From contig JBNLAN010000014.1 of the NCBI GenBank assembly GCA_050302175.1, positions 9,294 to 73,293 of the forward strand: DNA of 64,000 nt, written 5' to 3'. Both the position numbers and the translations under genes were made by a program. How positions within the stretch are numbered: the stretch's first letter is position 1; each line of letters opens with the position of its first letter. Below the pieces are notes generated by a model. It had not been told where the DNA came from. It saw only the letters and a program-made list of their open reading frames with translations, and made no database searches. Source of the stretch: JBNLAN01 sp050302175 (GTDB taxonomy: Bacteria > Pseudomonadota > Zetaproteobacteria > Mariprofundales > Mariprofundaceae). This document shows, piece after piece, positions 1-7,810 of this stretch.

Positions 1-1
1 T

Positions 2-871
2 CGCCAGCGCGGACATGAGCTGCAACAAGGCGTGCACGAAGCCGAAAAGGGTGAACGTAAACATCGCGGTGAGCAGCAACAGGCCTCCGACTATCGCCAG
101 AGCATCGAAGTGGAGATGGCGGCAGCCAGAGCCCGCCTGCAGGACCTGGCCGAAGAGATTACCAACCGTTTCCAGCTCCAGCCGCAGGCTCTGCTGAAGC
201 AGCTGGACGAATCCGACGAGGAGTATGACGCGCGCGACGTGCTGGCCAAGGCGCAGCAACTGGAAGAGCGCATCAATCGCTTCGGCCCGGTGAATTTGTT
301 GGCAATCGAAGAGTTTGATCAGGCCACCGAGCGCGAAAAATTCCTCTCCGAACAGGCGGCCGATCTTGATGCGAGCCTGGCCACGCTGACGGAGACCATC
401 ACCCGCATCGATCGCACCACGCGCCAGCGCTTCCGCGACGTATTCGAGCAAACCAACGAAATCTTCCAGAAGATGTTCCCGAAACTGTTTGGCGGCGGCC
501 GCGCCGAGCTTCAACTCGATTCCGACGACGTGCTCACCGCCGGCGTGGAAGTGATCGCACAACCGCCGGGTAAACGTTTGCAGGATATCGCGCTGCTCTC
601 CGGCGGCGAAAAGGCGCTCACCGCTGTGGCGCTGGTCTTCTCGATTTTCCGCATCAAACCTGCGCCCTTCTGCATTCTCGACGAGGTGGATGCACCGCTG
701 GATGACGCCAATGTGGGACGCTTCAGTGAAATGATCCGCGAATTTGCCGACCAGGTGCAGTTCCTCGCCATTTCACATAACAAAATCACCATGCAGCAGG
801 CCGACAGGCTGGTCGGCGTTTCGATGCCGGAACCCGGCGTTTCGCGCATTGTTTCGGTGGAGATGGACTAG
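2..871 (+). CDS. smc: Chromosome segregation protein SMC, C-terminal part (5' truncated by window edge)
   Basis: The reading frame is open from the first bases and ends in the ATP-binding-cassette C-terminal lobe of SMC. Visible are a coiled-coil-like charged stretch, the ABC signature LSGGEKALT, a Walker B segment FCILDEVDAPLDDANV and the D-loop/His switch AISHNK. SMC dimers with ScpA/ScpB compact and segregate the chromosome. About 290 residues are present of a protein usually about 1,150 long, so the N-terminal ATPase half, hinge and most of the coil lie outside. Family assignment is secure; the start is not in view. Confidence 0.95.
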   Translation, partial: RQRGHELQQGVHEAEKGERKHRGEQQQASDYRQSIEVEMAAARARLQDLAEEITNRFQLQPQALLKQLDESDEEYDARDVLAKAQQLEERINRFGPVNLLAIEEFDQATEREKFLSEQAADLDASLATLTETITRIDRTTRQRFRDVFEQTNEIFQKMFPKLFGGGRAELQLDSDDVLTAGVEVIAQPPGKRLQDIALLSGGEKALTAVALVFSIFRIKPAPFCILDEVDAPLDDANVGRFSEMIREFADQVQFLAISHNKITMQQADRLVGVSMPEPGVSRIVSVEMD

Positions 872-940
872 CCCCGGCGCCCTCCACCGATTAGCCTGTC
901 TTGACGCCCGGGGCAAGGCTTCTATGATGCACGGCCCAAT

Positions 941-1017
941 GCGCGGTTAGCTCAGCTGGATAGAGCGCAGCCCTCCGAAGGCTGAGGCCACAGGTTCGAC
1001 TCCTGTACCGCGCGCCA
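941..1017 (+). tRNA. tRNA-Arg (anticodon CCG)
   Basis: A 77-nt cloverleaf. The acceptor GCGCGGT (941-947) pairs with ACCGCGC (1007-1013), followed by discriminator G and an encoded CCA (1015-1017). The anticodon stem CAGCC/GGCTG encloses loop CTCCGAA, giving anticodon CCG, which reads Arg codon CGG. The T loop is TTCGACT. It closely resembles the gammaproteobacterial tRNA-Arg(CCG). Confidence 0.96.
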
Positions 1018-1032
1018 GTTTACCCCTTCCTT

Positions 1033-1053
1033 GCACCCTGCAGGGCGCCTTTT
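1033..1053 (+). terminator. Possible terminator after tRNA-Arg
   Basis: GC-rich inverted repeat centred on CCCTGCAGGG with flanking GC pairs and one mismatch, followed by TTTT. It lies 15 nt after the tRNA and just before the 3' end of the convergent LysR gene. The T-run is short, so support is modest. Confidence 0.4.
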
Positions 1054-1062
1054 CCAATAAAG

Positions 1063-1944
1063 TCAGGCCCAATTGATCGTTTGCAGTTGTTGCCAAAGCT
1101 CGCTGGCAACCGGGCCCAGTGATTTATCCTTTTTGCGAACGGCCTTGATATCGGCCTTCAGCGGCTGGAACTCCTCTCCTGTAAGCGCCACCAGTTCTCC
1201 GCGCCTGAGCTCCCCGGTAATCATGTGGGCCGGCATACCTCCCCAGCCAATGCCGGATGCGATGATTCGCTTCTTGGTGGTAAAATCGGAAACGACCCAG
1301 TGGCGCGTGCCTTCGACGATACCTGCGCTTCGCTTCGCCGAGTGGCGACTGGAATCACGCACGATGATCTGCGTTGTCCCCTCCATCTCCCGTTTGCTCA
1401 AAGTGCCGGCCCGCCCTGCCAGTGGTGAACAGGCAGCAATCACGCTGATCATTTCAATCTTGGTCAGGTCGGCATAAATGTAGTCGGGGCTCTGCTCGAA
1501 CACCTCGGAGATAGCGATGTCCGCCTCATCGTCGCCCAGCCGCTCCATGGTGCCATTCAGGGTTTCCACCAGCAGCGAGAAACGGGTGGCCGGATAGCGG
1601 TCGATGATACTGTTGAAGATCGAGAGCGGAGCATCGATCGGCACAATTGCACTCATGGCGATACGCAACTCCGGCTCTTCGCCTTGTGCAAAACGATGCG
1701 CAAGATCGCTCAATTCACCTGCATGGGCGATAAGAGAGGTCGCTTTTTCGTGGATAACTTTTCCTGCTTCTGTCAGTTCGGGGCGATACTGGTCCCGGGT
1801 AAAGAGCACGATGCCAAGCTCCTCCTCCAGTTTACGAATGGCGATGCTAATCGCCGACTGGCTTTTAAACAGGGCATCGGCAGCAGGGCGAAAGCCGCCA
1901 TGCTCGACGATGGCATGCAGGGCGCGCAACTGTTCGAGAGTCAT
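1063..1944 (-). CDS. LysR-family transcriptional regulator
   Basis: The product is about 293 aa. The N-terminal winged helix-turn-helix starts MTLEQLRALHAIVEHGGF, with the typical AADALFKSQSAIS and IRKLEEELG segments, followed by a periplasmic-binding-like effector domain (from about residue 85). I chose the ATG at 1944 because MTLEQL is where LysR proteins begin; an ATG at 1968 adds eight atypical residues. It is transcribed divergently from the hydroquinone reductase operon starting at 2034, the usual LysR arrangement, so it probably controls that operon in response to a quinone or electrophile. The inducer is unknown. Confidence 0.9.
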   Translation of the reverse strand: MTLEQLRALHAIVEHGGFRPAADALFKSQSAISIAIRKLEEELGIVLFTRDQYRPELTEAGKVIHEKATSLIAHAGELSDLAHRFAQGEEPELRIAMSAIVPIDAPLSIFNSIIDRYPATRFSLLVETLNGTMERLGDDEADIAISEVFEQSPDYIYADLTKIEMISVIAACSPLAGRAGTLSKREMEGTTQIIVRDSSRHSAKRSAGIVEGTRHWVVSDFTTKKRIIASGIGWGGMPAHMITGELRRGELVALTGEEFQPLKADIKAVRKKDKSLGPVASELWQQLQTINWA

Positions 1945-1960
1945 ATCGCCAACATAGACG

Positions 1961-2008
1961 ATAAACAAAACTAATCAAGACGATCGAAACATTATGCTTT
2001 CTGTTTAT
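1961..2008. promoter_or_regulatory. Divergent control region with a spaced inverted repeat
   Basis: The 89-bp gap between the LysR gene and the redox operon contains ATAAACA (1961-1967) and its reverse complement TGTTTAT (2002-2008). They flank AT-rich sequence where both promoters should lie. The repeat is short, so this is a candidate LysR operator by position rather than by a proven motif. Confidence 0.3.
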
Positions 2009-2033
2009 GGGAAAAGAGACTTAACTTGCACGC

Positions 2034-3029
2034 ATGGGTTTACTAATCGATGGCGTCTGGCACGACCAATGGTATGACACCGCCAAAAGCGGCGGCCGCT
2101 TCGTGCGCAGCGAGTCGCAGTTCCGTCATTGGATCACACCGGATGGCTCTGCCGGGGCCTCCGGCGAAGGCAGCTTTCCGGCCGAGGCGGGGCGCTATCA
2201 CCTCTATGTTTCGCTGGCCTGCCCATGGGCGCATCGCACACTGATCTTCCGCAAATTGAAGGGCCTGGAACCACTGATCGATATCACCATCGTGCATCCG
2301 CACATGCTGGGGCATGGCTGGAGCTTTGCCGAACTCGAACCCCTCTATGGCTTTAAGCACCTGCATCAGCTCTATACGAAAGATACTCCGCACTACACGG
2401 GCCGCGTCTCGGTGCCGCTGTTGTGGGACAAGAAGCAGGGGCGGATCGTCTCCAACGAATCTTCGGAGATCATTCGCATGTTTAACTCCGCCTTTGACGG
2501 CATTACCCGTAACCGCAACGACTACTATCCGATCGAACGACGTGATGAGATCGATAGCATCAATGCCTTTGTTTATGACAACATCAACAACGGCGTCTAC
2601 CGATGCGGCTTTGCCACCACACAGGCAGCATACGAGGAGGCTTTCGATGCGCTGTTTGCGGCGCTGGACCGCATCGAAGCAATGCTCGACGAGCAACGCT
2701 ATCTGGTCGGCGACCGCATTACCGAAGCGGACTGGCGCCTGTTTACCACACTGATCCGTTTCGATGCGGTCTACTACAGCCATTTCAAATGTAACCTGCG
2801 CCGGATCGCCGATTATCCGAATCTCTCGAATTATCTGCGCGAGCTCTATCAACATCCGGGGATCAAAGAGACGACCGATATCGAGCAGATCAAACAGCAC
2901 TACTACTATAGCCATGCGACCATCAATCCGACCCGCATCGTGCCGAAGGGACCAACCCTCCATTTCGAGACGCCGCATGACAGAAAACGATTTGAAAACA
3001 GAGAACAACGAATAAGGAGAATCAAATGA
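2034..3029 (+). CDS. yqjG: Glutathionyl-hydroquinone reductase (YqjG/Xi-class GST)
   Basis: The 331-aa product has a thioredoxin-like domain with the Xi-class active site ACPWAHR; the cysteine is residue 63. The all-helical GST C-terminal domain (about 170-320) follows. The family reduces glutathionyl-hydroquinones to hydroquinones using glutathione in the cytoplasm, which protects against quinone adducts. It is the first gene of a tightly packed operon: its stop overlaps the next ATG by four bases. The length matches E. coli YqjG (328 aa). Confidence 0.93.
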   Translation: MGLLIDGVWHDQWYDTAKSGGRFVRSESQFRHWITPDGSAGASGEGSFPAEAGRYHLYVSLACPWAHRTLIFRKLKGLEPLIDITIVHPHMLGHGWSFAELEPLYGFKHLHQLYTKDTPHYTGRVSVPLLWDKKQGRIVSNESSEIIRMFNSAFDGITRNRNDYYPIERRDEIDSINAFVYDNINNGVYRCGFATTQAAYEEAFDALFAALDRIEAMLDEQRYLVGDRITEADWRLFTTLIRFDAVYYSHFKCNLRRIADYPNLSNYLRELYQHPGIKETTDIEQIKQHYYYSHATINPTRIVPKGPTLHFETPHDRKRFENREQRIRRIK

Positions 3030-3262
3030 GCGGATGGCAAAATCACCCTTTTGAAATCAACGTTAAGGCAGGAGAAACCAAGGCTTTTTGCATGTGCGGC
3101 CACTCAAAAAATGGCCCGTTTTGCGATGGCTCTCATAAAACAACAACCATTACGCCTCATGTTGAAACCTTCGATGAGGACAAAACAGTGTATGTCTGCG
3201 GTTGCCAGCAGTCGGGGAATCGCCCCTATTGCGACGGCACGCATAAGACCCTGAGCGAGTAG
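3026..3262 (+). CDS. CDGSH-type iron-sulfur protein with two clusters
   Basis: The 78-aa protein carries two CDGSH motifs, CMCGHSKNGPFCDGSH (about residues 22-37) and CGCQQSGNRPYCDGTH (about 58-73). Each has the Cys3-His arrangement that binds a redox-active [2Fe-2S] cluster, so this is a tandem-CDGSH protein rather than a membrane-anchored mitoNEET type. AAGGAG precedes the ATG at 7 nt, and ATGA couples it to the upstream gene. It probably transfers electrons or senses redox state within the quinone-detoxification operon; the exact role is inferred. Confidence 0.9.
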   Translation: MSGWQNHPFEINVKAGETKAFCMCGHSKNGPFCDGSHKTTTITPHVETFDEDKTVYVCGCQQSGNRPYCDGTHKTLSE

Positions 3263-3278
3263 AGGACTCGACCCGTTC

Positions 3279-3836
3279 ATGTTGAAAAACAGCGAATCCT
3301 GCTTTGGCTGGGTGAGCATCAGCATCCACTGGCTGATGGCGCTGGCGATCTTCGGCATGTTCGGGCTCGGCGTCTGGATGGTTGAACTGGATTATTACGA
3401 TGCCTGGTACCACCGCGCACCTTGGGTGCACAAAAGTATCGGCATGCTGCTTCTTTTCCTGCTTGTTTTCAGGCTCGGCTGGCGAATCGCCAACCCTGTG
3501 CCCGAGATTCTGGGGCAGTGGTGGGAGAAGCTACTTGCCCTGTGGGTTCATCGTGGACATTACCTGTTCATGTTCGCCGTTATCATCAGCGGATACCTCA
3601 TCTCCACGGCGCTTGGACGTGGCATTGATGTATTCGGCTGGTTCGAAGTTCCGGCGTTGCTGGAAGCAGACAAGGGGCGTGAATCGACTGCCGGATTAGT
3701 TCATATGTTGCTGACCTGGAGCTTCATGGGCTATATCGCCATGCATGTGGCGGCAGCACTGAAACACCATTTGATCGACAAAGACATCACGCTATTGCGG
3801 ATGTTGGGAATTCATAAAAAAGAAGGAGAAAAATGA
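3279..3836 (+). CDS. Cytochrome b561 family membrane protein
   Basis: The 185-aa protein has four hydrophobic helices and histidines in positions typical of di-heme b561: SIHWLMAL (helix 1), WVHKSIGM (helix 2), HRGHYLF (helix 3) and HMLLTW/IAMHVAAALKHH (helix 4). The family moves electrons from the quinone pool to periplasmic acceptors. Its stop overlaps the YceI gene by four bases (ATGA), a pairing seen often in bacteria. Confidence 0.92.
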   Translation: MLKNSESCFGWVSISIHWLMALAIFGMFGLGVWMVELDYYDAWYHRAPWVHKSIGMLLLFLLVFRLGWRIANPVPEILGQWWEKLLALWVHRGHYLFMFAVIISGYLISTALGRGIDVFGWFEVPALLEADKGRESTAGLVHMLLTWSFMGYIAMHVAAALKHHLIDKDITLLRMLGIHKKEGEK

Positions 3837-4414
3837 TGAAACTGAAACTACTGCTCACAACACTGCTGGCGCTTGGGCTTTCGACCACAGCGATGGCCGA
3901 AGATTATGTGATCGACAAGAAAGGACAGCACGCAGTCATCCAGTTCAAAATCGCCCACCTGGGCTACAGCTGGATGATCGGTCGCTTCAATGATTTTGAA
4001 GGCACCTTTTCTTACGATGAGAAAACCCCCTCGGCGGCCAAAATCAACGTCACCATCAACACGGCCAGTGTCGACACCAATCATGCCGAACGTGACAAAC
4101 ACCTGCGCAGCCCCGACTTCTTCAACGTTGGCAAATATCCGACCGCGACCTTCGTCAGCAAGAGCTTCAAAGAGCTGGGTAAAAACAAAGCAAAGCTGAC
4201 CGGCACCTTCACGCTCAATGGCGTCACCCGCGATATTAGCATCGATGTAACACATGTCGGCCACGGCGACGATCCGTGGGGCGGCTATCGTCGTGGCTTC
4301 GAGGGGCGCACAACGCTGAAGCTGGCAGACTGGAACATTCCTTTTGCGCCGAAGCTTGGACCGGCCTCGGCAGAGGTCCAGCTCTACTTCTCCTTCGAAG
4401 GCATTCGGCAGTAA
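3833..4414 (+). CDS. yceI: YceI family periplasmic lipid-binding protein
   Basis: The 193-aa precursor has a clear Sec signal peptide ending at AMA before EDYVIDKKGQHA. The mature part is a YceI beta-barrel: FKIAHLGYSWMIGRF near the N-terminus, GKYPTATFVS in the middle and GTFTLNGVTRDI later. YceI proteins bind isoprenoid or fatty-acid ligands in an extended lipocalin-like barrel, and one relative binds polyprenyl quinone. AAGGAG lies immediately upstream. The b561 and hydroquinone-reductase neighbours fit a quinone-linked role. Confidence 0.93.
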   Translation: MMKLKLLLTTLLALGLSTTAMAEDYVIDKKGQHAVIQFKIAHLGYSWMIGRFNDFEGTFSYDEKTPSAAKINVTINTASVDTNHAERDKHLRSPDFFNVGKYPTATFVSKSFKELGKNKAKLTGTFTLNGVTRDISIDVTHVGHGDDPWGGYRRGFEGRTTLKLADWNIPFAPKLGPASAEVQLYFSFEGIRQ

Positions 4415-4427
4415 ACAGGAGACCGAG

Positions 4428-5162
4428 ATGAGTGCAACGCTACAGGTTCGTCATGCCCCAACAGTTCCGGAAGGCGATGGTGTTTTCGTCAAACGCCTGA
4501 TGCCACTGCACGGATTCATGAATTACGATCCGTTTGTGTTGTGGGATCACTTCGATATCGGCTCTGGTGCGGGTTTTCCGACACACCCGCACCGGGGGTT
4601 TGAAGCCATCACTTATATGTTTTCGGGCTCCATGCAGCATGCCGATAATCTCGGCAACCAGTCCACTGTGACCGCTGGCGGCGCCCAGCGTTTTACCGCC
4701 GGACGCGGCCTGCTGCACTCGGAGATGCCGGGTGAAGGTGAACGCAGCAGCGGCATCCAGCTCTGGATCAACCTGCCGAAAGCGATGAAAGGCATTGCCC
4801 CTGAGTATCAGCAGGTGGATGCCGCCGATATTCCGGAGCGGCAGATTGCCGGCGGCACGGTTCGCATGATCGCCGGCCCGGACGCGCCAGTGGAACTGCG
4901 CACCGAAGTGCTTTATCTGGATCTCTCTCTTAATGCCGGCTCGCAATATAGCGATGCCATCCCTGATGGCATGCGCGGCTTGCTATATGTTGTTACAGGG
5001 GAGCTGGCCGCCCATGGCGAGCACCTTGCCGAAGGCGATGCTCTCTTCGTGGAACACCTGAGCCACTGGGATATTTCAGCCAAAACCGACTCGCGCTTTA
5101 TGCTCTGCCTTGGGCGCCCCCACCATGAGCCGATCCGGCAACATGGCCCTTATGTTGATTAA
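4428..5162 (+). CDS. Pirin family protein (YhhW-like cupin)
   Basis: The 244-aa bicupin carries metal ligands in HPHRGFEAITYM, MQHADN and LLHSEMP of the N-terminal cupin. YhhW-like pirins can act as quercetin 2,3-dioxygenases; others are redox sensors. I chose the ATG at 4428 because AGGAG sits 7 nt upstream. An in-frame ATG at 4344 lies inside yceI and adds 28 unrelated residues. It is the fifth gene of the operon, 13 nt after yceI. Confidence 0.92.
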   Translation: MSATLQVRHAPTVPEGDGVFVKRLMPLHGFMNYDPFVLWDHFDIGSGAGFPTHPHRGFEAITYMFSGSMQHADNLGNQSTVTAGGAQRFTAGRGLLHSEMPGEGERSSGIQLWINLPKAMKGIAPEYQQVDAADIPERQIAGGTVRMIAGPDAPVELRTEVLYLDLSLNAGSQYSDAIPDGMRGLLYVVTGELAAHGEHLAEGDALFVEHLSHWDISAKTDSRFMLCLGRPHHEPIRQHGPYVD

Positions 5163-5247
5163 CCCCCTGAAGTTTTCAGGTTTGGCACGATTTTCGCTTA
5201 ACAAGCATGCGACAAACTTGAAATGGCTTGTAGCAAAGGAGAGCGCC

Positions 5248-5370
5248 ATGAAACGCCTCAGGGAAATTTTCGGTTTTATTGTCATGCCGCTTATGTTGCT
5301 GACAATCTATCGGCGCCTGTTGCGCGGCAATCAAAGAGCGCCGAGCCGGAACAACCAGATACAAGCCTGA
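5248..5370 (+). CDS. Small 40-aa membrane-anchored protein, unknown
   Basis: An ORF encoding MKRLREIFGFIVMPLMLLT and a short basic tail (YRRLLRGNQR). A strong AAGGAGAG sits 5 nt before the ATG. It has one hydrophobic helix (about residues 8-20) with positive charges on both sides. It lies 85 nt after the pirin gene and before a strong terminator, so it may be the last gene of the redox operon. No family recognised. Confidence 0.55.
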   Translation: MKRLREIFGFIVMPLMLLTIYRRLLRGNQRAPSRNNQIQA

Positions 5371-5395
5371 TTCATCGCCCGGTTTGCGAGGGGGT

Positions 5396-5425
5396 AAAAA
5401 AAAGGGGCCCGAGGGGGGCCCCTTT
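5396..5425. terminator. Bidirectional rho-independent terminator
   Basis: Perfect 10-bp stem AAAGGGGCCC (5401-5410) / GGGCCCCTTT (5416-5425) with loop GAGGG. The eight A residues at 5396-5403 become a T-run on the minus strand, making it strongest for leftward ilvC. It also ends rightward transcripts from the redox operon. Confidence 0.88.
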
Positions 5426-5446
5426 ACTTTTGTTGCTCAAACCAGC

Positions 5447-6463
5447 TCAGTTCTTCGACTTATCCACGATCTTCTTGATCCATGGCATCATCGCACGAAG
5501 CTTTTCACCGGTCTGCTCGATCGGATGCGCCGCATTGTTACGACGCGCAGCGGTCATCGATGCGTAGTTGGTCGCGCCCTCCAGGATGAACTGCTTGGCA
5601 TATTCACCGGTCTGGATGTTATGCAGGCACTCTTTCATCGCCTTGCGTGACTCTTCGTTGATCACGCGCGGACCGGTCACATACTCACCGTACTCGGCGT
5701 TGTTGGAGATCGAGTAGTTCATGTTGGCGATACCGCCCTCATACATCAGGTCGACGATCAATTTAAGCTCATGCAGGCATTCAAAATATGCCATCTCAGG
5801 CGCATAACCCGCTTCGGTCAGGGTCTCGAAACCGGCTTTCACCAGCTCAACCGCGCCACCGCAAAGCACAGCCTGCTCGCCAAAGAGATCGGTCTCGGTC
5901 TCATCCTTGAAGGTGGTCTCGATGATGCCGGTACGACCACCGCCGATGGCGGAGGCATAAGAGAGGCAGAGCGCCTTCGCATCACCGGTTGCATCCTGAT
6001 GAATGGCGATCAGGTCAGGGATACCGCCACCACGCTCGAATTCGGAACGCACTGTGTGACCCGGTGCCTTCGGAGCAATCATGACAACGTTCAGGTCGGC
6101 ACGCGGCACGATCTGGTTGTAATGAATGGCAAAGCCGTGCGCAAAGGCAAGCGTAGCTCCTTTCTTGAGATTTGGCTCAAGCTCATCTCTGTAAAGAACA
6201 GACTGGAACTCATCCGGCGTCAGCACCATGACAACATCGGCACCGGCAACCGCATCGGCAACACTACTAACCTTCAGGCCATGCGCTTCTGCTTTGGCAA
6301 TCGAGCCGGAACCGGCACGCAGGCCAACCGTCACATCAACACCTGAATCTTTCAGGTTGGTCGCATGGGCATGGCCCTGCGAGCCATAGCCGATAATGGC
6401 TACTTTTTTACTCTTGATGATCGAAAGATCGGCATCTTTGTCGTAATAGACGTTCAGGGCCAT
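5447..6463 (-). CDS. ilvC: Ketol-acid reductoisomerase
   Basis: The 338-aa class I (short) IlvC catalyses NADPH-dependent isomeroreduction of acetolactate in valine/isoleucine synthesis. The Rossmann motif IGYGSQGHAHATNLKDSG lies near residue 22. Acidic metal ligands sit in the DLFGEQAVLCGG and YFECLHELKLIVDLMYEGG regions. The start at 6463 (MALNVYYDKD) has AGGAG upstream; a longer frame to 6514 adds 17 non-family residues. It is a single gene here, not next to ilvB/ilvN, and ends at a strong terminator. Confidence 0.97.
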   Translation of the reverse strand: MALNVYYDKDADLSIIKSKKVAIIGYGSQGHAHATNLKDSGVDVTVGLRAGSGSIAKAEAHGLKVSSVADAVAGADVVMVLTPDEFQSVLYRDELEPNLKKGATLAFAHGFAIHYNQIVPRADLNVVMIAPKAPGHTVRSEFERGGGIPDLIAIHQDATGDAKALCLSYASAIGGGRTGIIETTFKDETETDLFGEQAVLCGGAVELVKAGFETLTEAGYAPEMAYFECLHELKLIVDLMYEGGIANMNYSISNNAEYGEYVTGPRVINEESRKAMKECLHNIQTGEYAKQFILEGATNYASMTAARRNNAAHPIEQTGEKLRAMMPWIKKIVDKSKN

Positions 6464-6703
6464 GGTGAATACTCCTCGTAACAACGGTATCGGTTCAAAA
6501 AGGGTGCGCAGCATAATGTTTTTTCAGGAAAAGTTCACCCCTTGATTGCCATGCCCAAATTTAGCGCTTCTAAAGCATCAATAAATCCAACATTAGAAGA
6601 TATTAATTTGTGATCTGCATCACCCTTTTAGTATGCTTCGGGCGCATGATGCGCGCCGCTTTGTCACAATTGTTGACTTGCTCAATCAAATAAGGAGACA
6701 TGC

Positions 6704-7810
6704 ATGTCGATCTCAATTTCCCGCAAAGTTTTTTTTGTTCTGCCGACACTACTGATCATGAATACGCCCGCGCTTGCCGAAAGAGCCAAGGCACCTGACC
6801 CCCTGTTTCCGACAACTCCCTATCTTCAAGACAGGAAAACAGATTTTACCTATCCTAAGGTTGCCGGCGATTTCCTGGTCTACAGCCAGCGCAAGGACGA
6901 TAAGTTCACTGTGGTGCGCGTGAATAAAGATTCTCCGGCCATGAGTCGTCGTACAGTCGAACCGACCATGCCAAAAGAGGCGATTCGCTACGGTACGGTG
7001 GTTGCCGACGGAGGCATCGGTTACGTAAGTGACCGCATGGGGCCGATCAGTGCCTGGCTTCGACAGGCCAAAGGCGACGGTCATATCGCTATCGCCAATA
7101 TGGGAACCTTCACCGGCGGCCTGATGCCGATGAGCCTGCACGCTTCCGATAACGGGAAGATCATGTGTTTCGATTCGCCAACCGAAAAAACCCGACGCGC
7201 GGACATCCTCAACGATTATTCAAATACCAGTATTCATGAAGAGCTGCTGGGCCAGAACTGGCGCATGTACAACTCCGATGCCTACCGCACCAAGATGGGC
7301 TATGCCTCCACCCGAACCGGCTTCAAAAACACCTTCTTCCCGCCTTCGTTATTTCTGTTCGACCGCAATAGCAGCCAGCTGACCATGATTCCGAACGCTT
7401 CCAACGGCGCCGTATCCCCGGATGGCTCCCGTATCGCCTTTGTGCGTGAAAACGACGGCAACTACGATATCTGGGTGCAGGGCGTCGACGGCAGCAACCT
7501 GATTCAGCTGACCAGTTCGGAATTCGGCGATTTCGATCCGGCCTGGAGCCCGGACGGCAAAAATATCGCCTTTGTTTCCAATCGCGACAGCAAAGGCGAA
7601 GTGCTACAGACCTCGGTTTACATCATTAATCTGGCCAGCGGCAAAATCGCCCGTATCACCAATACTCAAAAGGCAACAGATGGCGGCCCTGCATGGCTGG
7701 ATACCCATACACTGGTCTTCCACTCCAATCGCGACCCGGCCAGGCCGCAAGAAAAAACCATATCGAACTGGAATATCTGGAAAGCCGATATCAAAGGAGC
7801 CCTGAAATGA
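6704..7810 (+). CDS. TolB-like beta-propeller periplasmic protein (first of a pair)
   Basis: The 368-aa product has a signal peptide ending PALA before ERAKAPDP. The C-terminal half contains PD40/TolB-type blades: AVSPDGSRIAFVRENDG, DPAWSPDGKNIAFVSNRDS and GGPAWLDTHTLVFHSNRDP. These mark a periplasmic propeller. There is no Tol-Pal context, so this is not tolB itself. AAGGAG precedes the ATG, and its stop overlaps the next gene by four bases, so the two are co-translated. Function unknown; a protein- or ligand-binding scaffold is likely. Confidence 0.75.
   Translation: MSISISRKVFFVLPTLLIMNTPALAERAKAPDPLFPTTPYLQDRKTDFTYPKVAGDFLVYSQRKDDKFTVVRVNKDSPAMSRRTVEPTMPKEAIRYGTVVADGGIGYVSDRMGPISAWLRQAKGDGHIAIANMGTFTGGLMPMSLHASDNGKIMCFDSPTEKTRRADILNDYSNTSIHEELLGQNWRMYNSDAYRTKMGYASTRTGFKNTFFPPSLFLFDRNSSQLTMIPNASNGAVSPDGSRIAFVRENDGNYDIWVQGVDGSNLIQLTSSEFGDFDPAWSPDGKNIAFVSNRDSKGEVLQTSVYIINLASGKIARITNTQKATDGGPAWLDTHTLVFHSNRDPARPQEKTISNWNIWKADIKGALK

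Noticed and set aside
2043..3008. Leftward ORF of 321 aa opposite the hydroquinone reductase gene
   Set aside because: Antisense shadow; the sense frame has all catalytic motifs.
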